This document shows, in pieces, positions 1 to 13,620 of a DNA stretch of 64,000 nucleotides. The stretch is from positions 26,396 to 90,395 of the forward strand of contig NADL03000206.1 in NCBI GenBank assembly GCA_002205965.3, given 5' to 3'. The notes beneath the pieces were generated by a model that did no database searches, was not told the origin of the DNA, and worked only from the letters and a program-made list of their open reading frames with translations. The stretch's first letter is position 1; each line of letters starts with the position of its first letter. Position numbers and translations under genes: made by a program. Origin of the DNA: Kappaphycus alvarezii. Its lineage: Eukaryota > Rhodophyta > Florideophyceae > Gigartinales > Solieriaceae.

Positions 1-3000
1 TTACAGAAGATTTTCGGATTCCTAACTCGGATTACTAAGTCCCCTCTTTTCGTGACTCTTGAGTGTAGTTGCGCTCGTTTTTTTCAGCTTGACTTGCAAT
101 ATTGTCACTTAATGTCTTTATTGTTGATTTTTGACGGCCTCATGGTTCCCTTCTCATAGCTCTAGGACTTCTTCGAATTTCTAGTAATTTATTACAGTTG
201 CTGAAGCTTCTAGTTATCTTCTATATTTCCAAGTGACTATACGGTGATACACAACCGAGATGGCTCGTATGTGAATGGTGGTCAATATTTCGCCGAACTA
301 CATATGTATTTCTCCTTTAGGTGGCTTCTAGAAATATTGGTGACTACTCAGAGACCTTGGACGTTTTTCGCAGTATAATGTGTATATTATGGATTTTTTT
401 GGCCAGAAAGGAGCAAAGTTTCTAATTTTTAATAGTAGCGATTCATGACTTAACGGTTGTTTTGATAGAATTTAACAGTCGCAGTAAATATAAAACAATT
501 TTAAATCTCTGGCGTCTTCCGGTTACTAAGTCTTCGATGAATAAAATGTAGTACAGGATCGATGGTCGATAGCTTGTCGTTTACTGTGAAGCTCTTATTT
601 CTGATTTAATGTACTAGCAGGCGCACACCCTGTTCCCGCCTTATATAATTATATTTATTTATTTTCTATATAATTTTACGGAATTCGACTTAAATTGGTT
701 TTGTCCTTTCTTTTGATGATTAATCTTCCTGAGACCTTTGCCCAATGCAATACAGCTGAAAACACATTAATTTCTTAACATGATTTACCTAGCGTCAAAT
801 GTTGAGGTTCATTGAAAAGTGCTTAATCATGTAAGCATTTTTCACATAAAGTGTCTGTCGTTTGCTACTGATCCTTTGAGACATACAACTTCAGATTAAT
901 CTCTGTTCTTTAGAAAGGACAATGGGATTGCATTTTAAGATTTTGGCCAAACTGTCAACTCCTAAAACCCATGATGAACAAAAGATAGAGACGTTTTCAA
1001 TTCACGGCGTTACTTCAAAACTTTTCCACAAGTCCTAAATTTGACGGAGGGAAATACTAAATGTTTGATTGATGTACTAAAAGGTCTAATTTTTTTAACC
1101 AGTGTCCTAAGGAGTCCTGATCTAGGTTAAATTCGTTTTCCGCGTACAATCATATGCACTAAAAGACAGACGTAATAAAATTCATGAGGAACTATAACTT
1201 TGATATGGAGACCTATCTAACATAAGTTTGGATCTGTAAAGAACGCTGTTTTTTAGAATTTATGGATATTACAGTTTATTAGATTTCCTCATTGATTTTG
1301 CTCCGCGCATTCTATTTTGTCAATATATCAAGTATGGATATAGGAACTAAAAAACCTGAATCGATAATATTTTACGAAAATGTTTTTGTTTAATGGATTT
1401 GGAACGTTTCTGAAAAATTAGTGTAGTTTTAGGAGATGAGATTTCAATTTCAATCTTATTATTCGATGAAATCCTAGTTTCAAGGGATAATTGTCCCATT
1501 ACGTATAAATTACGCAAGTTTTTTGCAGTTACCAACGTATTGAATTCCTCTCGTATTTATGCAATAATTTGATTGTTTCATGGCCAAGCACTGGTTACAA
1601 TTTCAAATTTATATTTCTCTTCAGACCTCCTTCCATTTAGTGAAAGTTTTACACTACCCTAAGATTCTTTTCATTGTTTTCAAGAAACTAGAAAGAATTG
1701 ACCTAATACATAATTAAATGATTGGGAACTGACATAGTACATAATAAACATATTAGGGATAGACCAAGTTGATAACTTTTTTAAGATAGACAACACGTTA
1801 CTATTTGAATCACTAATTATTTATTAAAATTGCTTTCAGATTGATCATTTATATCCCTTTTTCAGTTTTCTACTAGTTGATTGCGAAAATATACATTCCA
1901 ATCCCACTGTGATTATACATTATATCGTCATCTGACAATAACATGATGCTTTGAATGTAACAAAGTGGTTTTAAAACCTATAATTAGTAATTGCTTATGT
2001 TGAAAAGTAAATAAATTTGCCGTAATTATAATCAACTACATGGCGCATTCTGTTGTTAGTGAAAGCAAATGATATAATTCTTTGCCTGTATAGGAAGTAT
2101 TGTTTTTTCGTTCTTATCGTGATGACAGTTGAAACAACGGACAAGATCATGTCTCATGCCAGAATATTCCATTAAAACTTTGAATTTCTCGGTAAGATTT
2201 TATTAATGGTTCCATTGATGGCTGCAAAGCATTGAAACTTCCTGCCTCTTTTTAGTAAGTCATTCAACTTCCTTGCAGTGCAGCAAAATATTTCTGCGAA
2301 AAATATTCTTTTTACTGATCTCCTGTATCAGTTGAAGTTATGCAGATCTCAATCTGTGGTGCTCGGAGCTGTGATGTGAATAAATCGTCAACAAAAAGGC
2401 AGAAAGAGCAAAAATAAAATAATCTTTTTGTTCATTGTGTCCTAGTCACAACTCTTACTTCTCTTAAATGCAAAAAGAAGTCCTCATTCAACTTCAATTA
2501 TGAAAAGGCCATGCAAAGCTCTTAAACATCATATTTTCGCCCCTTTTTATGACATATATATAAGGACGGAACAAAAATGCATTCCTATCTTGTCCATAGT
2601 AGTATTAAAACCTGATTTCATCTCTCTGTATATTTTTTACTTTTAGATTTATACAATTTCTGGGGTGAATATATTCTTAATCTTTTGATTTCATTTAGAT
2701 AACACCCGTTGTATATCTTTTAAGATAGATTTATTTCTGCCAACAATACTTATATTACAGCCTCTGGGAAGTCTTTAGTCAGATGATTCTCGGGAAAGTC
2801 AATAGTTGCAACTACTTATAGTAATCAATGGATCTACAAGAACATTTTCTGGTAATTACAAAACGTTATGGTAAATATATCTCTCCTATTTCAGAAATGG
2901 AATAGAAATACTTTAATGATATGTTTCAAAAAATATAACATAGTATGATTATTGTCCTTTAAGAGAAGGGAAATGTTCTAAGAAATGCAAAGAATAATTA

Positions 3001-6000
3001 ATATTCACAAAGAAAATATCAGGTGGGCCCTAGATTTTTTAATCAGCTAGAAATCCAAAAATAGTAAATCAATGCCTAGAAATAATACGAGTTTGGGGAA
3101 ATTTGAAGCAGAATTAATAATAAATATACTACTTAATAGTATACTACTAATATAGTAATAAGTATTTTAAGAATATAATCGTGTAGTTTAAGTCATATTT
3201 GTATAAGATTAGAAGCTTTTTTTTTATTTTAATCAATAAATATTTTCTTGGAGGCTATCTGGGACAATTATTCACCAAAGCAAGAGTGAAAGGTGTTAAG
3301 CACATACGAGAATATATAGGTTGAACTTTGGCTGAGACGTGGGTTGAGGCTGACTGAGTAAGTCCGGTCACTCAAAGCCACGATTATGTATAACTATGGA
3401 TAGCTACAGTAATTGTCTAAGGTAAACATGGTCGAATGACAGCATATGCAGAGTTTTTCATAATAAAACTCAGATGGAACCCAAAGAACGCCTTTTGAAC
3501 TTCTAGTCAGCACGCGTGACACACTCTTACAGAATGCAACACGTAAATTGGTCTAAGTGGCATGCGATAGGCAGGTCACTTTTGATTTGTAAAGCAGTAG
3601 TAAACTGTTTCAATGTGCAATTCGTCCGTAGCTATTCTGAGTGTAACAATGAGTTCAAACGTTTTTCAAGAATTATAAGGAGAATCATAATGACAGAAAA
3701 GTTTCTAGCCTTGACAATGAGGTTACTGGTAGTCTCAGTCTACAGTAAATGCAGTAAATTCTTGTAAAGCTGAAAGTCCCGTGAAATATCACGTAAAGCA
3801 GTAAGGTTGAAGCACTGTGAGAGTGCCTCTAACGAAATAAAAATCCATTCAAATATCGAATTTACTCTCTATTATTGCTCTGTTTTTAGTTTGCTGTAGC
3901 TATGAAAGCCTCATCAAGACATTTTTATCCCCATTCTGTGACTGCACCAATAATCTGAAATGAACTAGCTATATTTTCTTGAAGAATTTATCTAAGGTAT
4001 TTTGATGCGTATCCTGTCCCGCAATAATCGTAAAAGACTATATAGACCGAATCTACCTGAAAAAGTATCCTCCAATTCAGTAATGAGAAATTAAAGTACG
4101 TTCTTTAAGTCTTAAATGGTTCTCAACTGTTCACTCTCTGAATTGGAAAAAATAGCAAATACCGTTCACCTAGTGAGCAATCAGATATTTACCGTTTCAC
4201 TGAGATACCGTAGTCTTATCTTCTGCATATTTCTGCGCTCATTTGTTCCAATTTCACAGAACTTGGAGTTTGCCTATAGTGATACGAAATGAGGCTGATC
4301 CTACATTATTTATTTGCTTAAAAAGTACCTCCCTCTATCTGTTTAAGCTGATAAGCATATCCTAAGACCCAATATAGTACGTTACTTTAAACGACAGGAT
4401 ACCCATATAAATCCAGCCTTTTGATACAAAAGTATGTAAATTCGCCCCAAATTACTCTCATTGCTTCTGAAGCATTGAAACATAAATCTTTAAAATTGAT
4501 GCAAAATGTTTACCGATTGAAACCAATTCCAGCTCAAGTTGAAAATCTTTTATACCTACCTTGAAATAATGAATAATTTAAGCATTTCAACGATTTAGAC
4601 ACAATTTATGGTGGTCGAAATACAACTTTCAAAAGCCCCAATATCCTAATATTTCCTGCAATTCCGTTTTCGTTACATTTCTCCAGAATAAATACAGTAT
4701 TACAAAGTTTGTGCTTCACAAACCTTTTAGTGTGGTGTGGCTACTATAAAACAACTCTCCTCACCTTCTCGCTAAAATAGCAATACATTAATTGTTACAA
4801 ACGTTGTCCCTCTCTAAAATGGCGCATTATTCAAAATTTAAACACAAAAATAGTCCGAAATTCATGTAGCCATTTCAGTTTCGACAAATCAGCTTTCTCA
4901 CCCTCTCTTTTCCTCTTCTCTTCTTTTTTTTGGTTTCCACATGAGTAGTACTTTCTATATCCATCTTATAGGAAAGACCACACTGATCCACGTTCAAGAC
5001 TTCCTAGGCATCAAAACACTCATTATTTTCGTCGCATCTTGGGAATATTTTCCATGTAGACCTGCGGAATGCTAATTTTGCTCTTAAGATGAGCTAAAAT
5101 CCCCGCAATACCTAACTTTTTTCAATCGAGAAAGCTTACTGTCGCTGAAAGGGATATTAAAGCGGTTCTCGATATTAATTGCTTTAATGGTTGCATCTTG
5201 TAGATTAATTGCCCTAGCGGCAGTTATTTCGCTTTTAATCCTTAGGTGTCCGTTCAACTGATCAAAAAACCAAACAAATATATTCACCTCTTCAATTAGA
5301 TGATATTCAATCTTTCTGTTTTGGATAGAATACCCTTCTTGCAAGTGAATTTTAAGCGCAAGAGCCGGATATATATACCTTTTTAAGTACCAGCTAAGGT
5401 AAATTTACTTTTTTTAGCAGCCACGGTTTCCTTTTCAAGATAAAATTGTATATAAATTTCTATTCCGCTCACTTTTTCTATGCACGGCACGAGTGGTCTT
5501 CATGATGCTATATATTTTCGAAGGGGCCTTTTCTCGGATAAGATGCTTTTGCCGCTTCGAATTTCTCGAAAAAGTAATCTTCCAAAGCATTTTTTGTAAA
5601 AGGAGACTCAGTATAGCTCTTTCTATTAAACTTATAACCAGCTACATTACCAAGCTTTAGAGCCAAAACATGACTGTTTTTGTATTTTGTACAAGGCCAA
5701 AATTTTTTATTTCGTGCAGTCTTCATACAAATTTGTAAGATTCTGGACACACTAATTGGTTAGAAGTGTCATCGATGCATCTGCTAGGTAGCACAAGCAT
5801 GTAGAAATCCATTTCCAGCTTTTCTATGTGAAACTTTCTTCTTCAGAAGATAGACTTCTGATTTCCATTTTGAGGAGGGAAATCTGCCCAAGTAAGTGAC
5901 TTACTCAATTATTCAGGTCTCACATATCGGCAGTTGACCAAGGAAGTGCCATCACTTGAGTATATCTTGATTATTAAATATTTAAATGTTTAAATTTTAA

Positions 6001-9000
6001 ATTCAATATTTAAATTTAGAAAAAACTTATTTTAGAATTTAAAGAATAAACGAATAAACAGTTGCTTAGAAATTTATGCTTAGCTGACTTTATGACCACT
6101 AATTGCATTTCTGGTTTAAAAAAGTGCAAAAGCTAGTCTTTTCTTCACCTTATTCAACTCATCAGATATAATCCATCTTTAATTTCAAGTTTCAACCAAA
6201 ATATTTGCAAAATTAAAAACTAATTTCCCTCTGCATTTACACATAGAACGAAAATTACTCAAAATCAGCAATATTTACCCCAATGTCTCCTTACATAGTA
6301 GATAAATCTAGAAATATCCGTTGATATTATTTTTTTTGGATTTCTCAGATTACCATCCGCAACCTTCATCATCAATGGATAAATTGACTTCCTTAACTCC
6401 CAAGGGCAAGCAAGCCGTAACTTACCCGAAAACTATATCTGTGATACTATTTTACTCATATGGTGCACTTGTTTTCCTCATGTGAGAACGAAAATCTTTC
6501 TATTTACAATATATAAAGTGATTTTAGCGAATTTAAAAACGTTTTGGGGCTCGCAACTTTTTCCTTTAAAACATACTCCGGGAACACATTACTTCAGCAC
6601 CTGGGTGCTTACTAGCCTCACCTTCACCCAAACCTGTCCAAAGAATTCATTTCTTAGTATTGAAGGGACAAAATATCGCAAATTGACAGTAAAATTGAGG
6701 TTTACAGGGTGGAAAGAAAATATTTACATTAAAAAGCAATAAATATAAAAAGGCGTGGTTTGATCAAGTTTTAGCATTTTTTTAAGGCATATATTAGCAA
6801 AAAAAGTGATAGAAAATGTTATTTTTCCTCAAGAACAGCATATATAAATTTAGTCATTTTTTGAGGATAATGGTCCTAAAAACACCAGTAATGATGTATT
6901 TCATAGAAGGAAATACAAAAAAATATCATTTCTAATGTGGCAGTGAAAGTTTCATGTCGTATAAATTATATTCTTCCCAGTTTCGATATCCATGATATTT
7001 AATAATCTAGCTGTGTAAGCTTTTGCTTCTTTTCTTGAAATGAATGTACCGATATTTATCTTCATACTGAACATATCCACACTGTTAAATTTTTCTATTA
7101 TTTACACAGCTACTCCTATACATTGTCTATATTTGTATTGAACTTCTGTACTTTTTCATATATCGGCCTATTTAAGACTTCCCACGGCTTTTCTTTTTCT
7201 GACAAGGCATTAAAATATATAACTTCTAATTCCACTGAATGAAGATAAGAGGTCAATTTTCATATGAAACAGCTCTAAGACATAATTGAGGGAAATATAT
7301 ATTCTTTTACGACAATTTAGACTTCACCGACTTCCAAGATGCGGTCTTATATTATCCGTTTTGTTCTCCAACTTTGGTTCAGCGCAACAAATTCTTGATC
7401 TAATGGAAATTCTTTAGACTGTGACACATTTCTTCCTCTTTCAAAATTTGTCTGAGTAATTTCAATTTATAGAGAAACAAAACTACCAGAAACAAAATAC
7501 CAGAACTAAATCTTGATACTCAGCTCTTTGTTTCTGGAAATACTCGCTTTTATATTACTCTAGGACTTCAAATTAATATTTTTTTTTTATCTAAGAACAG
7601 AGGACACAGACTAGTTTTCAATTTATTCGTTTTTCATTCAATGTGTACTTCTTAGGAATAATATTTTTTAGAATTTTCATTTACGTATTTTAGATTTACA
7701 AATATGTAATTTTAAATAAGCTTGTATGACTTAATCCAGATTATTCTGAATAAATAATAAGAGACTTCCTATGATTAGATTTTAATTCCTAAACTATCAT
7801 TTGTGATAGACCCAGTAGAGGGAAACTTCACTGATAATTCCGTTTTAATGTGAAACAATTTTTCCTCATGTATGACCTATGGTGTTTCAATGCCAATAGG
7901 AGCTAACAAAACTCACGAAAATCCCCTGAATTCATCATCGTTGTAATTCAAGATTGGTAATCCCTCTATTTAATGCAGCTCCTCAAAAATATTCTTCATC
8001 TATTAAGTATGGGTGAAAACCACTGGTAGATGTCTTAGAATGAATCAATGATATCTTTCATGATCGCAGTAATACGCTTTAAACCTTTAAATCTTCCAGG
8101 CATTTACCCTCATTGGTACTAAAAATAGAACTCAAGATTTTATTTGACATAATTAACAGATTAAATAGCCGTATATGAAGCCTTGATTTCAATGAAGATG
8201 GCCCATGTTTTATATCTGGAAAGAATATCATGCATTCTAGATCCCTAGAGCCAAGTGAAAAAACTTCAAGATTTAGCTTTTTTTTTGCAACGTATAAATA
8301 TTGACTTTCTCTAAAACGTTTTGCTTGAGGGGTATCTTTTGGATGGTCCCTCATGAGTTCCAACAAACTGACAGGATGAAATTAGAGATAGTTATATAGT
8401 CAAATCAAACCTCACGATGGCTCTCCACTAAAATATGAGCGTTCAAATTTGTATTTGCCTCAAATTGTGATGGGAATCATTTATAATGTGTAGGGACTGA
8501 TTTAAACTAAATAGACAGGAAATATAGATTCTGCCGTCATTACTTTGGATAACCCGGCCTTGATGATATTTCATTGAGTCTTTATTCTGATACATATTTT
8601 TCGAAATATATTCTTCGCTCGGTACTTCTACTAATATTTCATTGCGTCTTCCAAAGGAAGCATTTATTTCGCTTTATACAAAACTTTCGACTGCTCGTAA
8701 ATTTTTCAAAAGCATATAGCAAGTAATACATTCAATACCAAATAATGTTTCGAGGAGATTTTCTCAAATGAGCATTCTTTGAAGATATTAATATTAATCA
8801 AGTGCAGAAAGTTCATATTACAGTTCAAAACATAGTTCCTGCCTTGAAGTATTAATTTATAGTATAGTAATTAAAAGAAAACATAAATATGACTCAATTA
8901 CTCGAAATTTATTTAGCTATATAGTGTTTCATCAATATACCTTGCGTTATTCGTAAAAAGCCTCACGGCTGCTGTAAAATTCAAGCCGGGTCCAAAATCT

Positions 9001-12000
9001 AAACATTCTGCCTACCGAAATGTGCAGTGCTTTTAGCCTGATATGTTTTCACTGTCTTTCTTATATCTTATTGTTCTGATCACACGGCCTAGTTTCAAGT
9101 AATTTTTAAAAGAGAGGGACCTTAATCTTTCCAAAATAGACCTCAGACGCCTTGAAATATACAATTTGTTATTTTTTCAGCTCCATTTGTTATTACTCTC
9201 GACTCTTCAAGAAGAATTTGACGTCATTTTTCTGTTAAGAGCTTTCTAAATCCATTCCTGGGACCACATGACTGTTAGTATTACGCAAATCATGTGTATG
9301 GGCTAAATTTTTATCACTGTTGGTCATGCATTTATTGGTAAGAATTATTTTGTGTTGTATTTCCGGGAGAAATCTCTCTCTTACTAAGAAGATCGTTAAT
9401 CATTTACGTATTTTTCATTTTAGAGCTTGAGAAAAAAAGCAAATTTGATCTTAAATAGGCGTGTTCGATTAAATGCTAGTACAATTTGGAAAACGAAAAC
9501 TTAACAGCGCATTTCCACAAAAATATTTCCCTGGATTATGTTAGGGATTAATTTTAAATTTTAGACTTGGGAAAACAGTTTCAAAAAAAGTTTCCTAGAA
9601 ACCTCAGAATGTATTAATAAACATTAATTTTCTTGAAATCTGTTTGTTTGATTTGGGTGTTAAAATACTTTAATTCCACGGGGTTTCAATTTCCTTTTTT
9701 CAGTCGTATAATATTCTGCAAAATGTAGAGTTATTTTTCCCTTGAAACATGACTACATTTTACTTGTAATTGTCTGAGAAACGAGTCTTATTTATATGTA
9801 AGACGCTTTATAGCTTAATACACACAGTGAGCAGTTATATCCCCCATTGAACACTTCAAGATTTATCTCATAGAATTTATTTTTAGTTCACATTCAGACT
9901 TGAAGAGAATATAACATTGAATAATGAATGCTGGTGGGCGCTTTCAGTGCTAATAAAAATCTTTCGACGATGAAAGAGACCTTAAAATATTTCAGTCTAA
10001 CAGCATTTAATGTTTTACTCCAAACTAAGTCAAGAAAATGCTGTGTTTAATATAAATTTTTCCTCTGACACCTTTTGCACTCCACCATATTTACCATTTT
10101 ATGGCATTGTATAGCTCTTATAACGATGCCCTGGCTAAATTGGTCAAGATTTTTGATGGTTCCGAATGTTATTCTACTAGTGTGAGCTTTGTTGCTTAGA
10201 TTTGTTTGAAAGTTTCTATATTATTCTAAAAATTAGTGCTTTAAACGAATTCAGTGACTTTGATGCCTTAACCAAAGCACTCTATCTCTAGAAACTGATA
10301 TAATAATAAATCTTCCTCACGAAGGTCCTGAACGTTAGAAAACTATTGATGTCAGTTCATTAATGCTTACAATCTTATCTTTCTCACTGTACTCCATACC
10401 CTATGAACGTGGTCGCCAAAGGCACTTGATCCCTTTTTATAATAGCTCCCATAAATTGCAGATAGGTGAAATTATATACAGTTGTGACCTTTAATGTTTT
10501 TCGGGCTATTAAAGTATATTAAAGTAAAAAGAGGCACTTGAAACGCATTAATCAATTTTTATAATTTACCGCTCAATTTTAACTAGATACTAACTAAATA
10601 CAACGCACCAAAAGCATGCATTTTCAACATCATTCTTTGACTCCTTCTCATATAATAGTGTGGAGCTTCAGCCTATTGACTTCTCTGAACGCAGAAAGAA
10701 CGTTAAAATCCTGAGTCCATGTGTTATCGAGATACAAATACTCGCTCTCTTTCTATATTTTATTCCCCAGTTGAATTTTTTAAACCCTTTGGACGGACAA
10801 ATCGGCCTTTTTCCATTGAATGATCGACTACCAGTTTTTTTTTCTCTATAGAACTAAAACTACTGCAAAATTTCATTAGATATTCCCGTTTCAAGATTCT
10901 ATCTGCTTTTTGAACCGCAAGGTTTCATTTCGAGTTTTCGTTGCTCCAATGTTATCATTTTAACTTGTCCGAGAATTTGGAGAAAAATCAAAAGTACTAC
11001 AAAAATTTGAGCATATTCTTTATTTAACTGATTAATCGAAAATCAAGCCATTATGAATATACCAAGAAATATTCAGTAAACCCTCATTTCGACTAAAAAG
11101 AAACCTATTACATCACCATACCATCCCCTTTGACCAGCCAGACAACCAGAATTCATGACATCCGTACTACCAATAGAACGTATGGTATTCATTTATTACC
11201 GATAGGTTTGCCATGATTCTTAGGATTCCGGTTTGATTGAAGGGATAATGTACACCTCTGAAATGAAGAATCATCGCAAAATACGTATAATTAACAACAG
11301 CTCTTAGTAATTATTTCCACGACTGGACCACTTGGTCTCCGTCCCAGCTTCATATTTTACATCAAAAGTTCCCCTTTCTCCCTCTCATTTCCAAAAAATC
11401 TCTATGACTGAGGGTTTGATAGGTCCTCTCCAAATTGAGTCACGAGATGCAGCCCATTCGAAATCTCTACCTCTAGTTGTAAGATTCTGGGTTTTCGGTC
11501 TGTCTCGTTTCTCAGGACACACTCTCAGTGACTCTCTCACCATTGCATTTATTGACCCTATGCGCTCCCATTTCTACCTACCAGTGCACTCCACAGCAAC
11601 ACCTCAGCGGTAATCTTTTGGGACTTCCATTCAATTTCCGACGGATACTAGGGTCGTTTTTTCATTAAATAAGGACAACCTAACTACAGTGGAGTAGTTC
11701 AAGGTCTCGTCAGCCGTAGCAGGCTTGCCCTTGCGCGGGCCAGAAATTTATGGTGTCTAGCGCCGTACAAGATTGGCCTCCAACAAACTTCCTCGGTGCT
11801 ATCTTTGCTGAACTGTACAAGGCGTTCCAATCTATAATGGAGTGATTGCAGTATGCTTTAATATTTGAAAGATATGGTAAATTTTTCAATTCGATTCTAT
11901 TCAACTCGAACTGGGGCTTCGCGTAGAGAGCGCCACGACACGTATTCGACTGGTCTACAGTAGAACTAGCTACAGGAAGTCACCAGAAAAATCAGAAATT

Positions 12001-12394
12001 TTCGGCGACGTGTAGAGTACGTTATTTTTTGCATTAAAATTGGAATAAATTTATGGCATTAGTATAACGGTTTTTCGCTGTAGTATTCGACTGATTTGCA
12101 TGTTTTCATTCGTCAAGGTATAAGTAAAGTAGTTACTTCCTCGTACAGCAGAGTAAATGGCCGCATCTGCGAATTAAGTGCCCATGCCACAATATCGTAT
12201 GGAGTAATGGCAAGGAAGAGAGATCGTCCGCGAAAGCATAAATCCCCGTTACTGGGGGTTGACTTAGCATGGAAATGGTAGTGGTTTATCCAGCGAAAGC
12301 AATGCGTCAATCTTTTGCACCTGTGAATTAGTAAATTAACAAAGAATTGTGGACCAGACCACGAACAAGTCCTCCAAATGAATCACTAAAGCAG
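1..12394. other. AT-rich stretch without recognisable genes
   Basis: This stretch is strongly AT-rich over the first 11 kb or so and becomes a little richer in GC afterwards. Open frames are all shorter than about 100 codons, lie on both strands, and show no domain I recognise. There is a cluster of ATTTAAAT-like words around 5960-6010 and a TA-rich run around 3110-3180. No tRNA boxes, rRNA or clear exon chains were seen. It may hold transposon relics too decayed to read by eye, as the next segment does. Confidence 0.6.
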
Positions 12395-13620
12395 CAAGAT
12401 TAAGTTATGTTTTTGAAAGCGACACCTTTCAACTGACTTTGTTAAAATATATCAGCAACTTTCTCGGTGATCCAAATGTACGTAATCTTGACCGCTTCAT
12501 TCATTATGTGGTCTTACAGGATGCTAGTTCACCCTGATATGCTTTCTATTTCCAGAAACCTGGTCGTCAGCAATCGAAATGGCAGCTTTCTTATCGATGA
12601 GAACTGTCGTCTGCGGATAAATCATACTCACTTCCTTAGGATTTTAATTGACTATTCCACAGAATAGACGCCTTATCCATGTCAGCTCCTTTACGCAAGC
12701 TGCGGGAGCATCATATTCAGCTTCAGCTCATGAAAAATCAACGGTCGATTGCCTCTGGCTTTTCCACGCGAATAGTTCATCGTTGAACATAGCTACAAAG
12801 TTTGTTCGTTTATTACCTGAACTCTTTATCTCATGGCCACTCTTATGCTACCACTGCTTGTATTTCCAAGGACTTCTTAATTTACTTCACATGACTGCTA
12901 CATCGCGAGTCCTTCTACCCAATCAATTTGTACCTGATAAATAACGGGGAACTCGTTTTATCAGTAGGGCATGAATAACTGTCTGACTAAGAACTTGGAT
13001 TGCATGTGCATTTACGGCAAAACGAAATTTCAGGCCGCGTACAGACCGCTACATGGAGAAGTTCCCTCACAGTTGCAAGATAGCTTGATTGAGTCTTCTT
13101 TTCCCAGGTTTATATCTGAGTCTCGAATCGAAGTCATATCTGCACTTTCGGGAAGTAGAGTCCAGGCTCCATTAGCTTCATGGAGTCATTGTCTATCTAA
13201 AGAATGCTCTACGTAGCGATATTGGGAGACCTTGATTCAATTTTTGCTGTCGCGTATTTCCCGACCAAAGAATAATCTTATTTATCTAAATAATTCTACA
13301 TTGAATTCTGCGTTACAGTTCTCTTGAATTGCTCCAGAAGACCACGCGAGATACTATCAAATTTCGTTTCATCTGCAATGATAACAAGAATGATAAAAAT
13401 ATATTCTAATAACCTTATAAAAAAGCCTTGCATCAATAAAATACTGCTTAAAATTCCAGCTTGATATTTTCATTGCGAAAAGGGAACTCTAGGAAATTTC
13501 AGTTTGGCGAAGTCCGTTTATGGACCACTTTGACCTGCAGACGAACTCAGGGTGCTCTTTTTCCAGCCAAATCTGTAGTTTGTTCTACGTACAGAGCAGT
13601 GCCAATTTCAGATGATAGGC
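12395..13620 (-). pseudogene. Ty1/copia pol relic: reverse transcriptase and RNase H
   Basis: Reading the minus strand across several frames gives a copia-type RT and RNase H. Near 13600 there is ALYVEQ, then EHPEFVC and NGLRQT, matching the copia HPEYVCKLKKALYGLKQ block. Around 13400 a hydrophobic stretch ending in IIADET stands where YVDD is expected. At 13110-12960 come FAVNAHA and VPRYLSGT. RNase H follows with AWKSQRQSTVDFS, AEAEYDA and KELTWIRRL near 12770-12660, AISIAD near 12575, KHIRV, and a YILTKSVERCRF-like pol terminus near 12400. There are many stops and frameshifts, so it is a dead element. Its orientation is opposite to the copia relic at 39.5 kb, and its RNase H is of a different type. 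The domain assignment is well supported; the boundaries are approximate. Confidence 0.8.

Noticed and set aside
5084-5750. Two neighbouring minus-strand ORFs (86 and 80 codons) as exons of one gene
   Set aside because: There are no convincing splice sites or protein motifs. Composition matches the surrounding AT-rich DNA.
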